Of a stretch of DNA of 44,882 nucleotides, positions 7,973 to 16,536 are shown in pieces. A model generated the notes under the pieces. It was given only the letters and a program-made list of their open reading frames with translations. It was not told the DNA's origin and made no database searches. The DNA comes from Cyanobacteria bacterium REEB67 (lineage in GTDB: Bacteria; Cyanobacteriota; Vampirovibrionia; Obscuribacterales; Obscuribacteraceae). A program made the position numbers and the translations under genes. The stretch's first letter is position 1. Every line of letters begins with the position of its first letter. The stretch spans positions 1-44,882 of the forward strand of contig JAGXAB010000053.1 of NCBI GenBank assembly GCA_018971775.1, read 5' to 3'.

Positions 7973-9178
7973 ATGGAAAACACCCTGCAATTCCTGGCGG
8001 AAGCCCGTGAGCTTGCCGGCTCCGCCGAAATCCTTCCCAACCTGCAAGACCTGGCCGCCAGGCTGGCCCAGGCAAAAGACGCCAGCCGCCCCTTACGGGT
8101 CAAGTTTGGCGTTGACCCTACCTCGGCCAATCTGCACCTCGGTCACACAGTCGGGCTACGCGCCCTCAGGCGCTTCCAGGACCGTGGCCACAGCATCTTC
8201 CTGGTGATTGGCGGCTACACTGCCCAGCTCGGCGATCCGACCGGTCGTAACACCGCCAGACCGCCTCTGAGCGCCGAACAAGTGGCGTTCAACGCCGCCA
8301 CCTACCTCAATCAAGTCAGCTTGATTCTCGACATGGAGCGCGTCACTGTCGTCAACAACGCCGACTGGCTGAGCAAGGTCGATTTGATCAAGCTCGCCGC
8401 ACTGGTCACCGCCAATCAGCTGCTGGCCAAGGACGGCTTTGCTTCGCGCCTGGAGGCTCAGCAACCGCTCGGCCTGCACGAATTGCTCTACCCGCTCCTG
8501 CAGGGATTCGACTCGGTGCAAATCGAAGCCGACATCGAAATCGGCGGCACCGATCAGCGCTTCAACATCCTGATGGGCCGACATTTGCAGCCGCATTTCA
8601 AACAGCAGCCCCAACTGGCCATGCTCCTGCCGCTCCTGGTCGGTATGGACGGAGCGCGCAAGATGTCGAAGTCCTTCGGCAATTCTATTGGCCTCACCGA
8701 CTCACCTGAGCAGATCTTCACCAAGGTGATGTCTCTGCCTGACGCGCAGATCGTGCCTTTCTTCGAGCTGGTCAGTGGTGTGCCAGGCGAGCGCCTCGAC
8801 GCGCTAAAAATTGAGCTCGCGGCGGGCCGAAATCCCAAGCAGGCCAAAGAAGAACTGGGTCGTCTGTTGATCACCCAGTTTCACAACGAAGCCACCGCCC
8901 AGGAGGCCGCCGCCGAATGGAACCGCGTCCACAGCCAACGTCTTGTGCCTCAGGACATGCCGAGCCACAAGCTGTCAGCAGCGAGCCTGATCGTCGACCT
9001 GCTCAAAAATAGTGGGCTGGCCTCGAGCAAAAATCAGGCTCGTCAACTGATCGCCGGAGGCGGTGTCCGTCTCGACGGCGAGAAAGTTAGCGATGCGACC
9101 GCCCTCGTCGCCTTGCCACCGCCAGCGGGGACAATCCTGCAAGTCGGCAGAAGGCAATTTATCCGCCTGATCGCCTGA
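7973..9178 (+). CDS. tyrS: tyrosyl-tRNA synthetase
   Basis: Class I aminoacyl-tRNA synthetase of 401 aa that charges tRNA-Tyr. The HIGH signature is HLGH (55-58) in a VDPTSANLHLGHTVGL context. KMSKS is at 230-234 (ARKMSKSFGNSIGL). GGTDQRFNI and the helical anticodon region follow, and an S4-like RNA-binding domain occupies about 338-400 (SKNQARQLIAGGGVRLDGEKV). Length and the KMSKSFGN form resemble the TyrZ-type bacterial enzyme. It starts at ATG with an AGGAGA SD and is followed by a bidirectional-looking hairpin, so it may end the transcription unit that begins near 7048. Complete, with no anomalies. Confidence 0.96.
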   Translation: MENTLQFLAEARELAGSAEILPNLQDLAARLAQAKDASRPLRVKFGVDPTSANLHLGHTVGLRALRRFQDRGHSIFLVIGGYTAQLGDPTGRNTARPPLSAEQVAFNAATYLNQVSLILDMERVTVVNNADWLSKVDLIKLAALVTANQLLAKDGFASRLEAQQPLGLHELLYPLLQGFDSVQIEADIEIGGTDQRFNILMGRHLQPHFKQQPQLAMLLPLLVGMDGARKMSKSFGNSIGLTDSPEQIFTKVMSLPDAQIVPFFELVSGVPGERLDALKIELAAGRNPKQAKEELGRLLITQFHNEATAQEAAAEWNRVHSQRLVPQDMPSHKLSAASLIVDLLKNSGLASSKNQARQLIAGGGVRLDGEKVSDATALVALPPPAGTILQVGRRQFIRLIA

Positions 9179-9221
9179 AATTTCCGAAAAAGGCCTGCGA
9201 GCGATCAAACGACAAAACTGA

Positions 9222-9266
9222 AAACAGTGGAGAAGCGCCCTGAAAGCGCTCTTCACTGTTTTTCTT
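9222..9266. terminator. terminator between convergent tyrS and TPR gene
   Basis: AAACAGTG (9222-9229) pairs with CACTGTTT (9254-9261), with inner GCGC pairing, an A-rich run on the left and TTTTTCTTT on the right. The arrangement can terminate transcription from both sides. It sits between the tyrS stop and the end of the leftward 680-aa gene. Confidence 0.7.
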
Positions 9267-9301
9267 TCCAGACTTCTACTATACGCACTCTTAGGCTGGA
9301 G

Positions 9302-11344
9302 TTATTTTTTCGACGGCGCAGCCACGGGATCGGGCATGGCTTCTATTTCCACTTCCACCTTGCCAGCCGGCGCCACAGGGGCACTTGCTTCTTCGTGCAA
9401 AGCTTTGATCGGATCGATAGAGATACCGTTCTTCAAAGCAATGACAAAAACTTTGCTCGGGTCGGAGGAATTGATCAATTTGCCTTCGGCGTCATAACCG
9501 CGGATCAAAAAAGCACAGCTAGCATCTTCGCCAGGTGTGGCAGCATTTGGCGCCGGTGGAATGAGGGCCAGGCACTCAATCAAGCCGGCATTGGAAGTCG
9601 TGCCGGAATCGGCGTCGAAAATCGCCTTGCCTTCGCGCATGCTCTTCAGCTGAGTGGTGAAATCATTGTCGAACTCGGGCTTGCTTGTGCCTACTTTCTT
9701 GACCACCGGTTTATTTACTTCACCGCTGATCGGATTTTCCCAGGCGAACCTGGCGTTGTTGAACTGAAAATCCTGGGCCGAACCCGGATAAAAATGACTG
9801 TGACTGGCAAAATAATAAGTAGCGAAATTAGCGATTGCCTGAGCCTTATTCAAAATCAGCCGGTCTTTTGAGTTTTCGGAATAGAGTATCGTACCGTCCG
9901 AACCCTTCAAACCGGCCTCGCTTTCCACATAGGTGAGACGCGTCGGTTTACCATTGAAAAAATCGCTAAGGATAGACTTCTCCGCGCCGGGCTGCCCTTT
10001 GACCTGATACGTGCCACCGGCTGTAGTACCAGAAACGATATAGCTGCAAGTTGCGGCACTCGTACAACGCAGCATCTTTTTGTTATCGGCAGCAGCCCAG
10101 GAAACACCACTAAAGTCTTTGCCGGTGGCGACAGGCACGGTACCGCTATTGAGTGCGGCGTTTTTGGCATACTCGTGAGCGATAAAAACAGCGCCGGCCA
10201 CCCCCGCGATACAGGCGATGACAGTAAGAGCAGGCAATGGATTGAATCTTTTGCGGTCGGTATTAGGACGTTTGGCCCCTTTCAGGGCGCCACGCTCCGC
10301 GGAAAATTTGCGCAACGGCGCTTCCGCTTCATTAGCCTCGGCAATAGCTCCCGAGCCCTCTTCAGCCTCGCTCTCAGAAACAATTGCTGTGCTAGCGTCA
10401 TGGTCAACGCCGCTCTCACTGCCGCTGTTAGAACTTTGAAAGGCAGCTTCGCGCTCGACCAGAAGTGCTTCTTCAGCCTCCATTTCCGCTTTGCTGCGTC
10501 GTTTGAACATGTTGGGATGTAAATGCGCTTGCATGTGTTTCTCGCCGTCTTCCCGCTTCTCATGCGGCCTGGCCATATTCGATTCGAGCTCGGCCAGACG
10601 CTCCTGATTGACGCGACTGACGACCTCGCTCATCGGCGCTTCAGGCTTAGGCGCGACACTATGAGTCCAGGCCTTGAGGGTATGACGGATCTGATCGGGT
10701 GCCTGCGCAAGCACATCCGGATTGACTTCGGTCGCCGTCCCCGGCTCGCTCACTGCGTGAGCCCAACGAGCCTCCGTAGTCGCTTTCGGGAATCCGAACT
10801 GCTCGCGCTTTTTGACGACGATTTCCTCGCGCCTGGCGCGCTCATCAGGGTCGTCAACGCTACGGGCGATCAAGTCCTCATAAGAATCAAAAATAACCCC
10901 AAAAAGAGCATGGCCATTAGGAATAGTCTTTTCGGCAAGCTCCATGATCAAATCAAAGGCGGTAAGAGCTTCGGCGCCTTCACCCAGTTTTTGATAGGTC
11001 GAAGCCAGCTTCAAAAGGGCGACAACGACCTGCACATCGGTGCTCTCCGGATTTTTCAGTCGGGCAACCGAGAGGCGCTCATAATAGCTTTTTGCTTCGA
11101 AATAGCGACCCAGCTGGAAATAGGTGTCGGCCGTCTGGTGCAGAGCCTGGAAGTACCCTTTATCTTCCATTCCTTTGGCTTGCTCGAAGAGGTCTAGGGC
11201 CTTGACCAGAAGTGTTTCGGCAAAGGCATAATTACCGTTTTCATAAGCGGACATGCCGGTCTTGAGCGCCATACGCGCTTGCATCATCAGCTTATCGGCG
11301 CCGGCGGCCGCGGTTTCGCCCTCATTTGTCCTGGTTTCCGACAC
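9302..11344 (-). CDS. TPR-containing single-pass membrane protein
   Basis: A 680-aa protein. The N-terminal third (about 20-180) has TPR-like helical pairs (YENGNYAFAETLLVKALDLFEQA, YFQLGRYFEAKSYYERL, YQKLGEGAEALTAFDLI), which usually bind proteins. A charged low-complexity linker (about 230-365) follows, then one strong transmembrane helix near 368-390 preceded by Arg/Lys. By the positive-inside rule the TPR part is cytoplasmic and the 290-residue C-terminal part extracytoplasmic. The outer part has WENPISGEV and two possible Cys pairs but no family I recognise, and it ends in a Pro/Ala/Glu tail. It starts at GTG with AAGGA spaced correctly. It could be a sensor or scaffold linking cytoplasm to envelope. 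Confidence 0.8.
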   Translation of the reverse strand: MSETRTNEGETAAAGADKLMMQARMALKTGMSAYENGNYAFAETLLVKALDLFEQAKGMEDKGYFQALHQTADTYFQLGRYFEAKSYYERLSVARLKNPESTDVQVVVALLKLASTYQKLGEGAEALTAFDLIMELAEKTIPNGHALFGVIFDSYEDLIARSVDDPDERARREEIVVKKREQFGFPKATTEARWAHAVSEPGTATEVNPDVLAQAPDQIRHTLKAWTHSVAPKPEAPMSEVVSRVNQERLAELESNMARPHEKREDGEKHMQAHLHPNMFKRRSKAEMEAEEALLVEREAAFQSSNSGSESGVDHDASTAIVSESEAEEGSGAIAEANEAEAPLRKFSAERGALKGAKRPNTDRKRFNPLPALTVIACIAGVAGAVFIAHEYAKNAALNSGTVPVATGKDFSGVSWAAADNKKMLRCTSAATCSYIVSGTTAGGTYQVKGQPGAEKSILSDFFNGKPTRLTYVESEAGLKGSDGTILYSENSKDRLILNKAQAIANFATYYFASHSHFYPGSAQDFQFNNARFAWENPISGEVNKPVVKKVGTSKPEFDNDFTTQLKSMREGKAIFDADSGTTSNAGLIECLALIPPAPNAATPGEDASCAFLIRGYDAEGKLINSSDPSKVFVIALKNGISIDPIKALHEEASAPVAPAGKVEVEIEAMPDPVAAPSKK

Positions 11345-11641
11345 AACATATCCTTATCGATATCGAGCAATAACTGACCTGTTTTCTCCTCTGATTTCAG
11401 ATATTCCCAATCTAACCTCTAAGCACTATAGCTGCACTAAAAGAACGCATATATCAGACACTCGCCAACGTTGAGGGGCAAGAAGGACCCAGACCTTTTT
11501 ACACAAAAAACTTTAGTCGACCGGTCTAATAGCAACTGCGTAAAAAAAGACAAATGCGACGACTGACCCGAAAACTCACTCCGAAGAGCAAATTTTCGGG
11601 CAGCACGTCAGTGTTTCAATTTCGCCTCAGCGTGGGCGCTC

Positions 11642-11863
11642 TCACGAGCATTGGCAATGACCGCCGCCAAAATCCCAGAAATTGACAAGGCGGTCATCAA
11701 GATAGAGCTCGAGTCGACCGGGAAAAGCGGGCACAAGGCCGCATAGATCGAAACTCTGCTTGCCGCTGAGCCGCTGTTGCAGGGCGAGTTCGCCATCAAA
11801 CTCGAAGCGCACGCTCGTCGGCTTATCGAACACCAGCTCGATTGGTTCAAACTGACACTTCAT
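11642..11863 (-). CDS. small hypothetical protein downstream of the aminopeptidase
   Basis: A 73-aa frame starting at ATG 11861-11863 with AAAGGAA at good spacing, 16 bp after the M29 aminopeptidase stop. The sequence alternates strands (IELVFDKPTSVRFEFDGEL, GRLELYLDDRLVNFWDF) and ends in a Cys-rich tail (GGGHCQCS). I do not recognise it. SD and context support it as a real second gene of the aminopeptidase unit. The overlapping frames at 11608-11850 and 11860-12048 look like shadows. Confidence 0.6.
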   Translation of the reverse strand: MKCQFEPIELVFDKPTSVRFEFDGELALQQRLSGKQSFDLCGLVPAFPGRLELYLDDRLVNFWDFGGGHCQCS

Positions 11864-11879
11864 TGAATTTCCTTTCGAC

Positions 11880-13124
11880 TTAGACCCATTCGCAGCCGCG
11901 CATGACCGGCACCACCGTGCCGTCCGGGCAGATGCCGTCGACATCGACCGCGCCCGAGCCGATCATCCAGTCGACATGGACGTTGCTCTGATTGGCGCCG
12001 CGGGCGATCAGATCGTCCTTGCTCAAATTGACGCCGTCGTGCATGCACTTGGCGTAGGATTGGCCGACAGCCATGTGACAGGCGGCGTTTTCATCGAAGA
12101 GCGTGTTGAAGAAAAGCAGTCCGCTGGCTGAAATCGGAGACGAATGCGGCACGAGAGCAATTTCGCCCAGATGGCTGGCACCCTCGTCAGTCTTGATCAA
12201 GTTGAGCAGGGCGCTCTCACCTTTTGCCGCCGAAGCTTCGACAATCTTGCCGGACTCGAAGCGGACGCGAATGCCCTCGACGATATTGCCGTGCAACGAC
12301 AAAGGCTTGGTCGAGGAGACCCAGCCGTCGACGCGACGACTGTGCGGCGTGGTGAAGACCTCTTCGGTCGGCACATTAGCGTTGAACTGCGCGCCACCGG
12401 GTGTGGTGCTGGAGCCGCCCGCCCATTTGTGACCATCGGCCAGGCCGACAAGCAGATCGGTACCGGGGCCACGGAAGCGCAGCGAAGCAAAGTTGCGATC
12501 GTTGAGTATCTTGACCCGACTTTTCAAAACGGCGTTATGCTCCATCCAGGCAGCGACCGGATCAGGGGCGTCAGCGCGGGAAGCGGCAAAGATAGCCCGC
12601 CAGAGCTTGGCTACAGCAGCCTTTTCGGAAAGCTCCGGAAAAGCGGTTTTGGCCCAGGACCTGGTGGCGTAAGCACAGATCGACCAGTTCACCCGCGAGG
12701 TCGTGACGTATTCCATGGCCGGTTTGGAGGCCTTGCCGGCAGCGGCAGCGGCCCGAGAAACGCGCGAAGGATCCTGGCCGGCGAGAAGGCCCGGATTGTC
12801 TCCGGAGATAGCGATCCGAGCGGCCCCTTCTTTAAATGCCGCCGCCGTACCGTCGGAGAGCCAGGCGCTGGCGATATCGAAGCTGGCGTCGCTGGCATGA
12901 CGATAACGGGCCAGAGTGCATTCACCGTCAGTTAAAAGGGGAGTGACGAGCGAGGCTCCAGCCATGTAGGCGTGCTTGCAAATCAGACGCACCAGAGGCA
13001 AAGCTTCGATCGGAGCGCTCAAGATGATTTGCTGGCCGGGGATCGGACGCAACCCTACGTGAACGGCCACCTGCGCATGGCGATCGAGAAGAGCGGCAAA
13101 AGAGAGTTTTCGTTTGTTGGACAT
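11880..13124 (-). CDS. M29-family aminopeptidase
   Basis: A 414-aa cytoplasmic metallo-aminopeptidase of the thermophilic aminopeptidase family (AmpS/PepS/aminopeptidase T). The conserved C-terminal motifs appear in order: NVPTEEVFTTPH..VDG (metal-binding Glu), HLGEIALVP (Glu), FFNTLFDENAACHMAVGQSY (His), and NVHVDWMIG (His and Asp), the set that holds the two catalytic metals. The N-terminal half carries the family's LICKHAYMAGA-type region. Length matches the family (about 410). It starts at ATG with AAGGTG. It releases N-terminal residues from peptides. A 73-aa gene follows it directly. Confidence 0.92.
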   Translation of the reverse strand: MSNKRKLSFAALLDRHAQVAVHVGLRPIPGQQIILSAPIEALPLVRLICKHAYMAGASLVTPLLTDGECTLARYRHASDASFDIASAWLSDGTAAAFKEGAARIAISGDNPGLLAGQDPSRVSRAAAAAGKASKPAMEYVTTSRVNWSICAYATRSWAKTAFPELSEKAAVAKLWRAIFAASRADAPDPVAAWMEHNAVLKSRVKILNDRNFASLRFRGPGTDLLVGLADGHKWAGGSSTTPGGAQFNANVPTEEVFTTPHSRRVDGWVSSTKPLSLHGNIVEGIRVRFESGKIVEASAAKGESALLNLIKTDEGASHLGEIALVPHSSPISASGLLFFNTLFDENAACHMAVGQSYAKCMHDGVNLSKDDLIARGANQSNVHVDWMIGSGAVDVDGICPDGTVVPVMRGCEWV

Positions 13125-13695
13125 TGGACACCTTCAATTTGTATGACTTCAAGACATCTCGAGAAAACCACCAGCCGCGCCAATAAGACGAAGGCCAAAT
13201 CGCCTTTTAGAGGGACTGTGATATTCAGCAAAATGCTTGGCGAAATGGCACAAATCAATCGAAAATTTGATCGATGAGCCGTTCCGCAAAGCACTAAGTT
13301 TGCTCGGGGAGATGTTATTGAGGGTATCGGTTTGGATTTACGGCAAATATTTATAGAGATTGCAAAAGGGAAAGTAAGAGATGAATAGGTTCATCCTAGG
13401 AAGAAGTCATAGAGCTTTCAAAGAGAAATAAATTAGAAGTACTAAATAGTGGCTCTCAAGAATGAATGTGGCAGAGCTTGGGCCAGGAAAGCTCAGCACA
13501 GATTTGCTAGCGACGCAAGCGCGAGCACTACCGGCGGTGAATAACTTTGCATTTGAAATAACGAGAATGTGAAAAAGACGTGAGAGTCGAAGCGATTGTC
13601 AACTTTCTTATTGTCTGCTTAGTGAAGGAAAGATGGCCAATAGAACAAGCAATTCAACAAAATCATAATGATACTGCCCGCGGTGCCAACCAAAG
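13125..13695. other. gene-free stretch upstream of the aminopeptidase
   Basis: About 570 bp of lower-GC DNA with stop codons in all frames at short intervals and no convincing start/SD pair. I see no tRNA, repeat array or riboswitch in it. It probably contains the aminopeptidase promoter and otherwise separates that gene from the end of the NAD/RNA-ligase cluster. Confidence 0.5.
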
Positions 13696-13764
13696 CAAAA
13701 AAAAAAAAGAAGGGAAAAAAAGAAAAAAAAAGAAATAAAGTGCGGCGAGATTAAGTGCCGCACT
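13696..13764 (-). terminator. strong intrinsic terminator of the NAD/RNA-ligase cluster
   Basis: Reading leftward, AGTGCGGC (13757-13764) and GCCGCACT (13739-13746) form a perfect 8-bp GC-rich stem with a 10-nt loop. An unusually long T-rich stretch follows, the complement of the A-tract at 13696-13738. It lies just after the stop of the last gene of the cluster (13843) and is textbook for Rho-independent termination. The purine tract of more than 40 nt is much longer than termination requires. Confidence 0.88.
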
Positions 13765-13842
13765 CTTGAGATTTGCTCTTGAAGCGGGGACCATTCCGAT
13801 CGACTTTGCAGTCAAACTGAATGGCCCCCGCGACGGATATTT

Positions 13843-14649
13843 TTAGCGTCGACGGAAACAGCGACGGCTGTCGCTGCTACGGACCGGCCTTTCGACCAGG
13901 CTGAGACGGCTCTTGCCCTCGGCAAGCGCGCCGATGATGCGGGCCACCTCACGGGAGTTGGCCTGGCGCTTGGCGCTGGCATAGAAGTTGCCGCCCCAGC
14001 AACGCATGACGCGGTGCTCGGAGGCATGCATCTTGGGGCCGAGCGTGAAGACAGGCACCTTGAGCACCACGTCGGAGGGACGCGCGGTCACCGCCTCGTC
14101 GGGGATGGCGCTGAGAGTGACGAAGAACCACAGGCCATCGACTTTGACGAAGCGATGGTTGTCGTCAACGGCGATGTATTCGTGCTCACCGCGCTGGCGA
14201 TAGCGATTACGCTTACGCTGAACACCTTCGCCCTTGAGCTTGAGGATGCCGGTCTCCGGGCAAGCGTAGAGGTCACCGTCGTAGACTTTCCAGCCGCGGG
14301 CGCCGTACATGACACCATCGGCGGCGACACGGACATCGCTGCTCACCTCGTAGGAGACGAGCTCGCGCAGGTGATGGCCGAGGAAGCTGCCCTTGGGGGC
14401 ATTGCTGCAGATTTCCGAATAGACCTCATCCCAGGGACGCCCGACCTGCTTTTGCAGGAAGCGCCGCAGGGCAGTGAGGTGGTCACGCATGGCGCTGCGG
14501 TCATCGTGCTCCCAGCGCCGGCCAAGACCCTCCTGCTGGACGCTGTCGATACCTTCACGCTGCAGGCGAACTTTTTCGCCCTTGGCGATGCGAAAGGCCG
14601 AACCGTTACGAGCCGGCTCGACCACCACCTTCATCATGTCATTCCGCAT
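13843..14649 (-). CDS. conserved hypothetical protein linked to RNA ligase
   Basis: A 268-aa basic cytoplasmic protein, last gene of the leftward cluster. The start is ATG 14647-14649 with AAAAAGGA upstream; a longer frame to 14811 overlaps the RNA ligase gene and has no SD. The N-terminal half has HLTALRRFLQKQVGRPWDEVYSEIC followed by HHLRELVSYEV. The middle has GWKVYDGDLYACPETGILK, and the C-terminal third has KVDGLWFFVTLS and a basic end. I recall similar VGRPWDxVYSEI proteins of unknown function in several environmental phyla, but I cannot name the family. Two hydrophobic strands and many Arg/Lys residues would suit nucleic-acid binding. Its place 83 bp after an RNA ligase suggests a partner or substrate-recognition role, which is inference. 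Confidence 0.75.
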   Translation of the reverse strand: MRNDMMKVVVEPARNGSAFRIAKGEKVRLQREGIDSVQQEGLGRRWEHDDRSAMRDHLTALRRFLQKQVGRPWDEVYSEICSNAPKGSFLGHHLRELVSYEVSSDVRVAADGVMYGARGWKVYDGDLYACPETGILKLKGEGVQRKRNRYRQRGEHEYIAVDDNHRFVKVDGLWFFVTLSAIPDEAVTARPSDVVLKVPVFTLGPKMHASEHRVMRCWGGNFYASAKRQANSREVARIIGALAEGKSRLSLVERPVRSSDSRRCFRRR

Positions 14650-14732
14650 GCATGGTCCTTTTTGTTGTTTTACGATTTCTTGGTGCCGCCGCCGACAATA
14701 AAAAATAATCGACGGCGCCCGAGCGACGGCTA

Positions 14733-15935
14733 TCAGGCAGCCGACGCGGAAGTCTCTTGAGCGGCCTGCTTCTCGTCTTGTTCGACGAGCCAGGCGTAAA
14801 ACTTGCGACAAATACCCTTGTGATAAGGAGTCCGCTCTTCTTCAGGCACCAGGTTGTAGAGATAATTCCACCTGGCTTTCTTATCGCCTTGCACCTGACG
14901 CACTGCCATCAGCTCGTCGACAATCTTCTGAGCGAGCATCTGCAATTCGGCCGGCAGGTCGCCGAAGCGCTTCTGATGCGAGCCGTCGAGACAGCGCAAC
15001 ATCATGTAGCGATAGTCGACCTTGTCTTCAATCATCTTGCCGACATAGCCCGCGTACTTGAGCTTGACGCGCAAGCCATTGTCGAAACGAACGACGATGC
15101 CCTCGAGATTGAGATACTTCGTCTCTTTAACCATAGCGGCAAGGTCGGCGAGAGATTTGCCGGTCAGGCGCTCCGTCACGGCGATGCCGAGGGCACGAGC
15201 AAATTTCTGCAAGTGCTCGTAATCGTAGTCTTCGAAAGTGACGCGGTTGAAGGCGCCGATCAGGATAAATTCCCGCCGGTCTCCGTAGTCGACGATCACT
15301 TTGGTCTCCGGATGGATGATCTCGCAGAGCAGCGTCACATCCTTGTGAACGAGACGTGATTTGCGCCAGCGGGCAAGAAGCTCGGGGTTGGCCGCGAGCA
15401 TCTCGTTGGCGATGGCACCGGAGCTACTCAAGAACGAACCACGGGTAGTGGCAATCAATTGACCGCCGTATTCGAAAAGGATGCCCAGATGTCCGTCATG
15501 CTTGAGCGTCGCCGAGAAGGCGACATTATCCGGCAAGACGCTGGCTTCAGCGTGTTCCCCATAGTTGAAAAACTTGGGGAACGGGAAGGCCACCAGCCGC
15601 GAGCGACGCGTCAAGACAATGCCGCGACAGAGTCGCATGACAGGCGTCCAGCCGCTGGCGAACTGGTGCAGGGTATTGTGCGCCACCGGCGTATAGTTCA
15701 AGCCGATCAGGGGCAGAGAAGGATGGAAGAAAGGCCTGACGAGATTGGTCACCGCTGGCATTCCTGCCTCGCGACAATACTCGAAGCACTCGGCCATGAA
15801 GACTTCGTTAGCCTCGATCTGACGCCAGGCGCGCCAGTCATCGCCGGACTTGACGCCGCTTTTGACGAGGGCGCCGACAAAAATCTTGAGACGATTCACC
15901 GCTTCGGCGATATTCTTCGCGTCAGGCTCCGTCAT
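14733..15935 (-). CDS. T4 Rnl1-like ATP-dependent RNA ligase
   Basis: A 400-aa covalent nucleotidyltransferase predicted to seal 3'-OH and 5'-phosphate RNA ends via ligase-AMP and RNA-adenylate intermediates. Motifs: an upstream RGIVL (104-108) and PFPKFFNYGE (118-127), which resembles the Rnl1 family's PFxKFFN; motif I K145-H-D147-G148 with the AMP-accepting Lys; motif III LLCEI with E205; motif IV LEGIVV with E279; motif V VKLKY with K291 and K293. A 100-residue helical C-terminal domain follows, as in Rnl1-type tRNA-repair ligases. No kinase/phosphatase domain is fused. It starts at ATG preceded by GAGGAG, 44 bp after the membrane protein gene. Rnl1 of phage T4 repairs tRNA cut by host anticodon nuclease. 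Family confidence is high; the substrate is unknown. Confidence 0.9.
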   Translation of the reverse strand: MTEPDAKNIAEAVNRLKIFVGALVKSGVKSGDDWRAWRQIEANEVFMAECFEYCREAGMPAVTNLVRPFFHPSLPLIGLNYTPVAHNTLHQFASGWTPVMRLCRGIVLTRRSRLVAFPFPKFFNYGEHAEASVLPDNVAFSATLKHDGHLGILFEYGGQLIATTRGSFLSSSGAIANEMLAANPELLARWRKSRLVHKDVTLLCEIIHPETKVIVDYGDRREFILIGAFNRVTFEDYDYEHLQKFARALGIAVTERLTGKSLADLAAMVKETKYLNLEGIVVRFDNGLRVKLKYAGYVGKMIEDKVDYRYMMLRCLDGSHQKRFGDLPAELQMLAQKIVDELMAVRQVQGDKKARWNYLYNLVPEEERTPYHKGICRKFYAWLVEQDEKQAAQETSASAA

Positions 15936-15979
15936 AAAATCTCCTCAGGTTAGCGCTCAAATGCTCTCAGGCCGCGTAT

Positions 15980-16369
15980 TTAGTGAGCTCCGGTAGCGAC
16001 GACATAGGCGGCGAAACCGACGAGAGCGACCACGGCGATAAGCAGGGCGTAGAAGATACCGGCACAGACACCGGGCAGGACGCCTGTTTCGCGCTTGCGC
16101 GAAATGGCACCGCCGAGAATGCTGCTCACCAGGAGAAAACCGAGCATGCCCGGCCAGTAAGAAGCGACAACGGCGCCGACGATGACGGCGAGCAGCAGCA
16201 CGAAATAGCCGAAGTAGACGACGAAGCCCAGGGCGATCAAGCCGGCGACGAGGGCCATGGCCCATTTCGCGTGCTTCGGCACCTTGAGTTCGGGAAGCTT
16301 CACTTCGGCAAGCTTGGCCTTGAGGGCGGAGAGGGAGGGAAGTTTGAAGTTGGGCATAGAGAATTTCAT
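15980..16369 (-). CDS. small multi-pass membrane protein
   Basis: A 129-aa protein with a Lys/Leu/Pro-rich N-terminus (repeated KLPxL-type units, residues 6-30) followed by three or four transmembrane segments (about 38-58, 60-75, 77-90 and 105-125) separated by an Arg-Lys-Arg-Glu turn. The start at ATG 16367-16369 follows AGGTG; a longer frame to 16477 lacks support. It sits between NAD synthetase and RNA ligase. I do not recognise the family. Its position suggests membrane tethering or signalling within the cluster, which is speculative. Confidence 0.75.
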   Translation of the reverse strand: MKFSMPNFKLPSLSALKAKLAEVKLPELKVPKHAKWAMALVAGLIALGFVVYFGYFVLLLAVIVGAVVASYWPGMLGFLLVSSILGGAISRKRETGVLPGVCAGIFYALLIAVVALVGFAAYVVATGAH

Positions 16370-16392
16370 CCGAACACCTACGCTGTAAGTGG

Positions 16393-16464
16393 GCCGCGCT
16401 TTGAAAAAAATCAGCGCGGCAGGTTGTGAAACCGTCGGCATCGGCTGGACAGCCAATGCCGACG
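16393..16464 (-). promoter_or_regulatory. tandem hairpins in the widest gap of the NAD/RNA-ligase cluster
   Basis: Two hairpins lie in the 167-bp gap between the NAD synthetase and membrane-protein genes. The first to be transcribed pairs CGTCGGCAT (16433-16441) with ATGCCGACG (16456-16464), continuing with GGCT/AGCC around a GGAC loop. The second pairs GCCGCGCT (16393-16400) with AGCGCGGC (16413-16420) around an A/T-rich loop. Neither is followed by a clean T run, so partial termination, RNA processing or stabilisation is likelier than a full stop. Confidence 0.6.
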
Positions 16465-16536
16465 ACGGTGGAAACAACGAAGTGGCCCGCGACCGACATT
16501 CAGTCGATCACAGGCCTACTTCTGACTTACCTGGTG

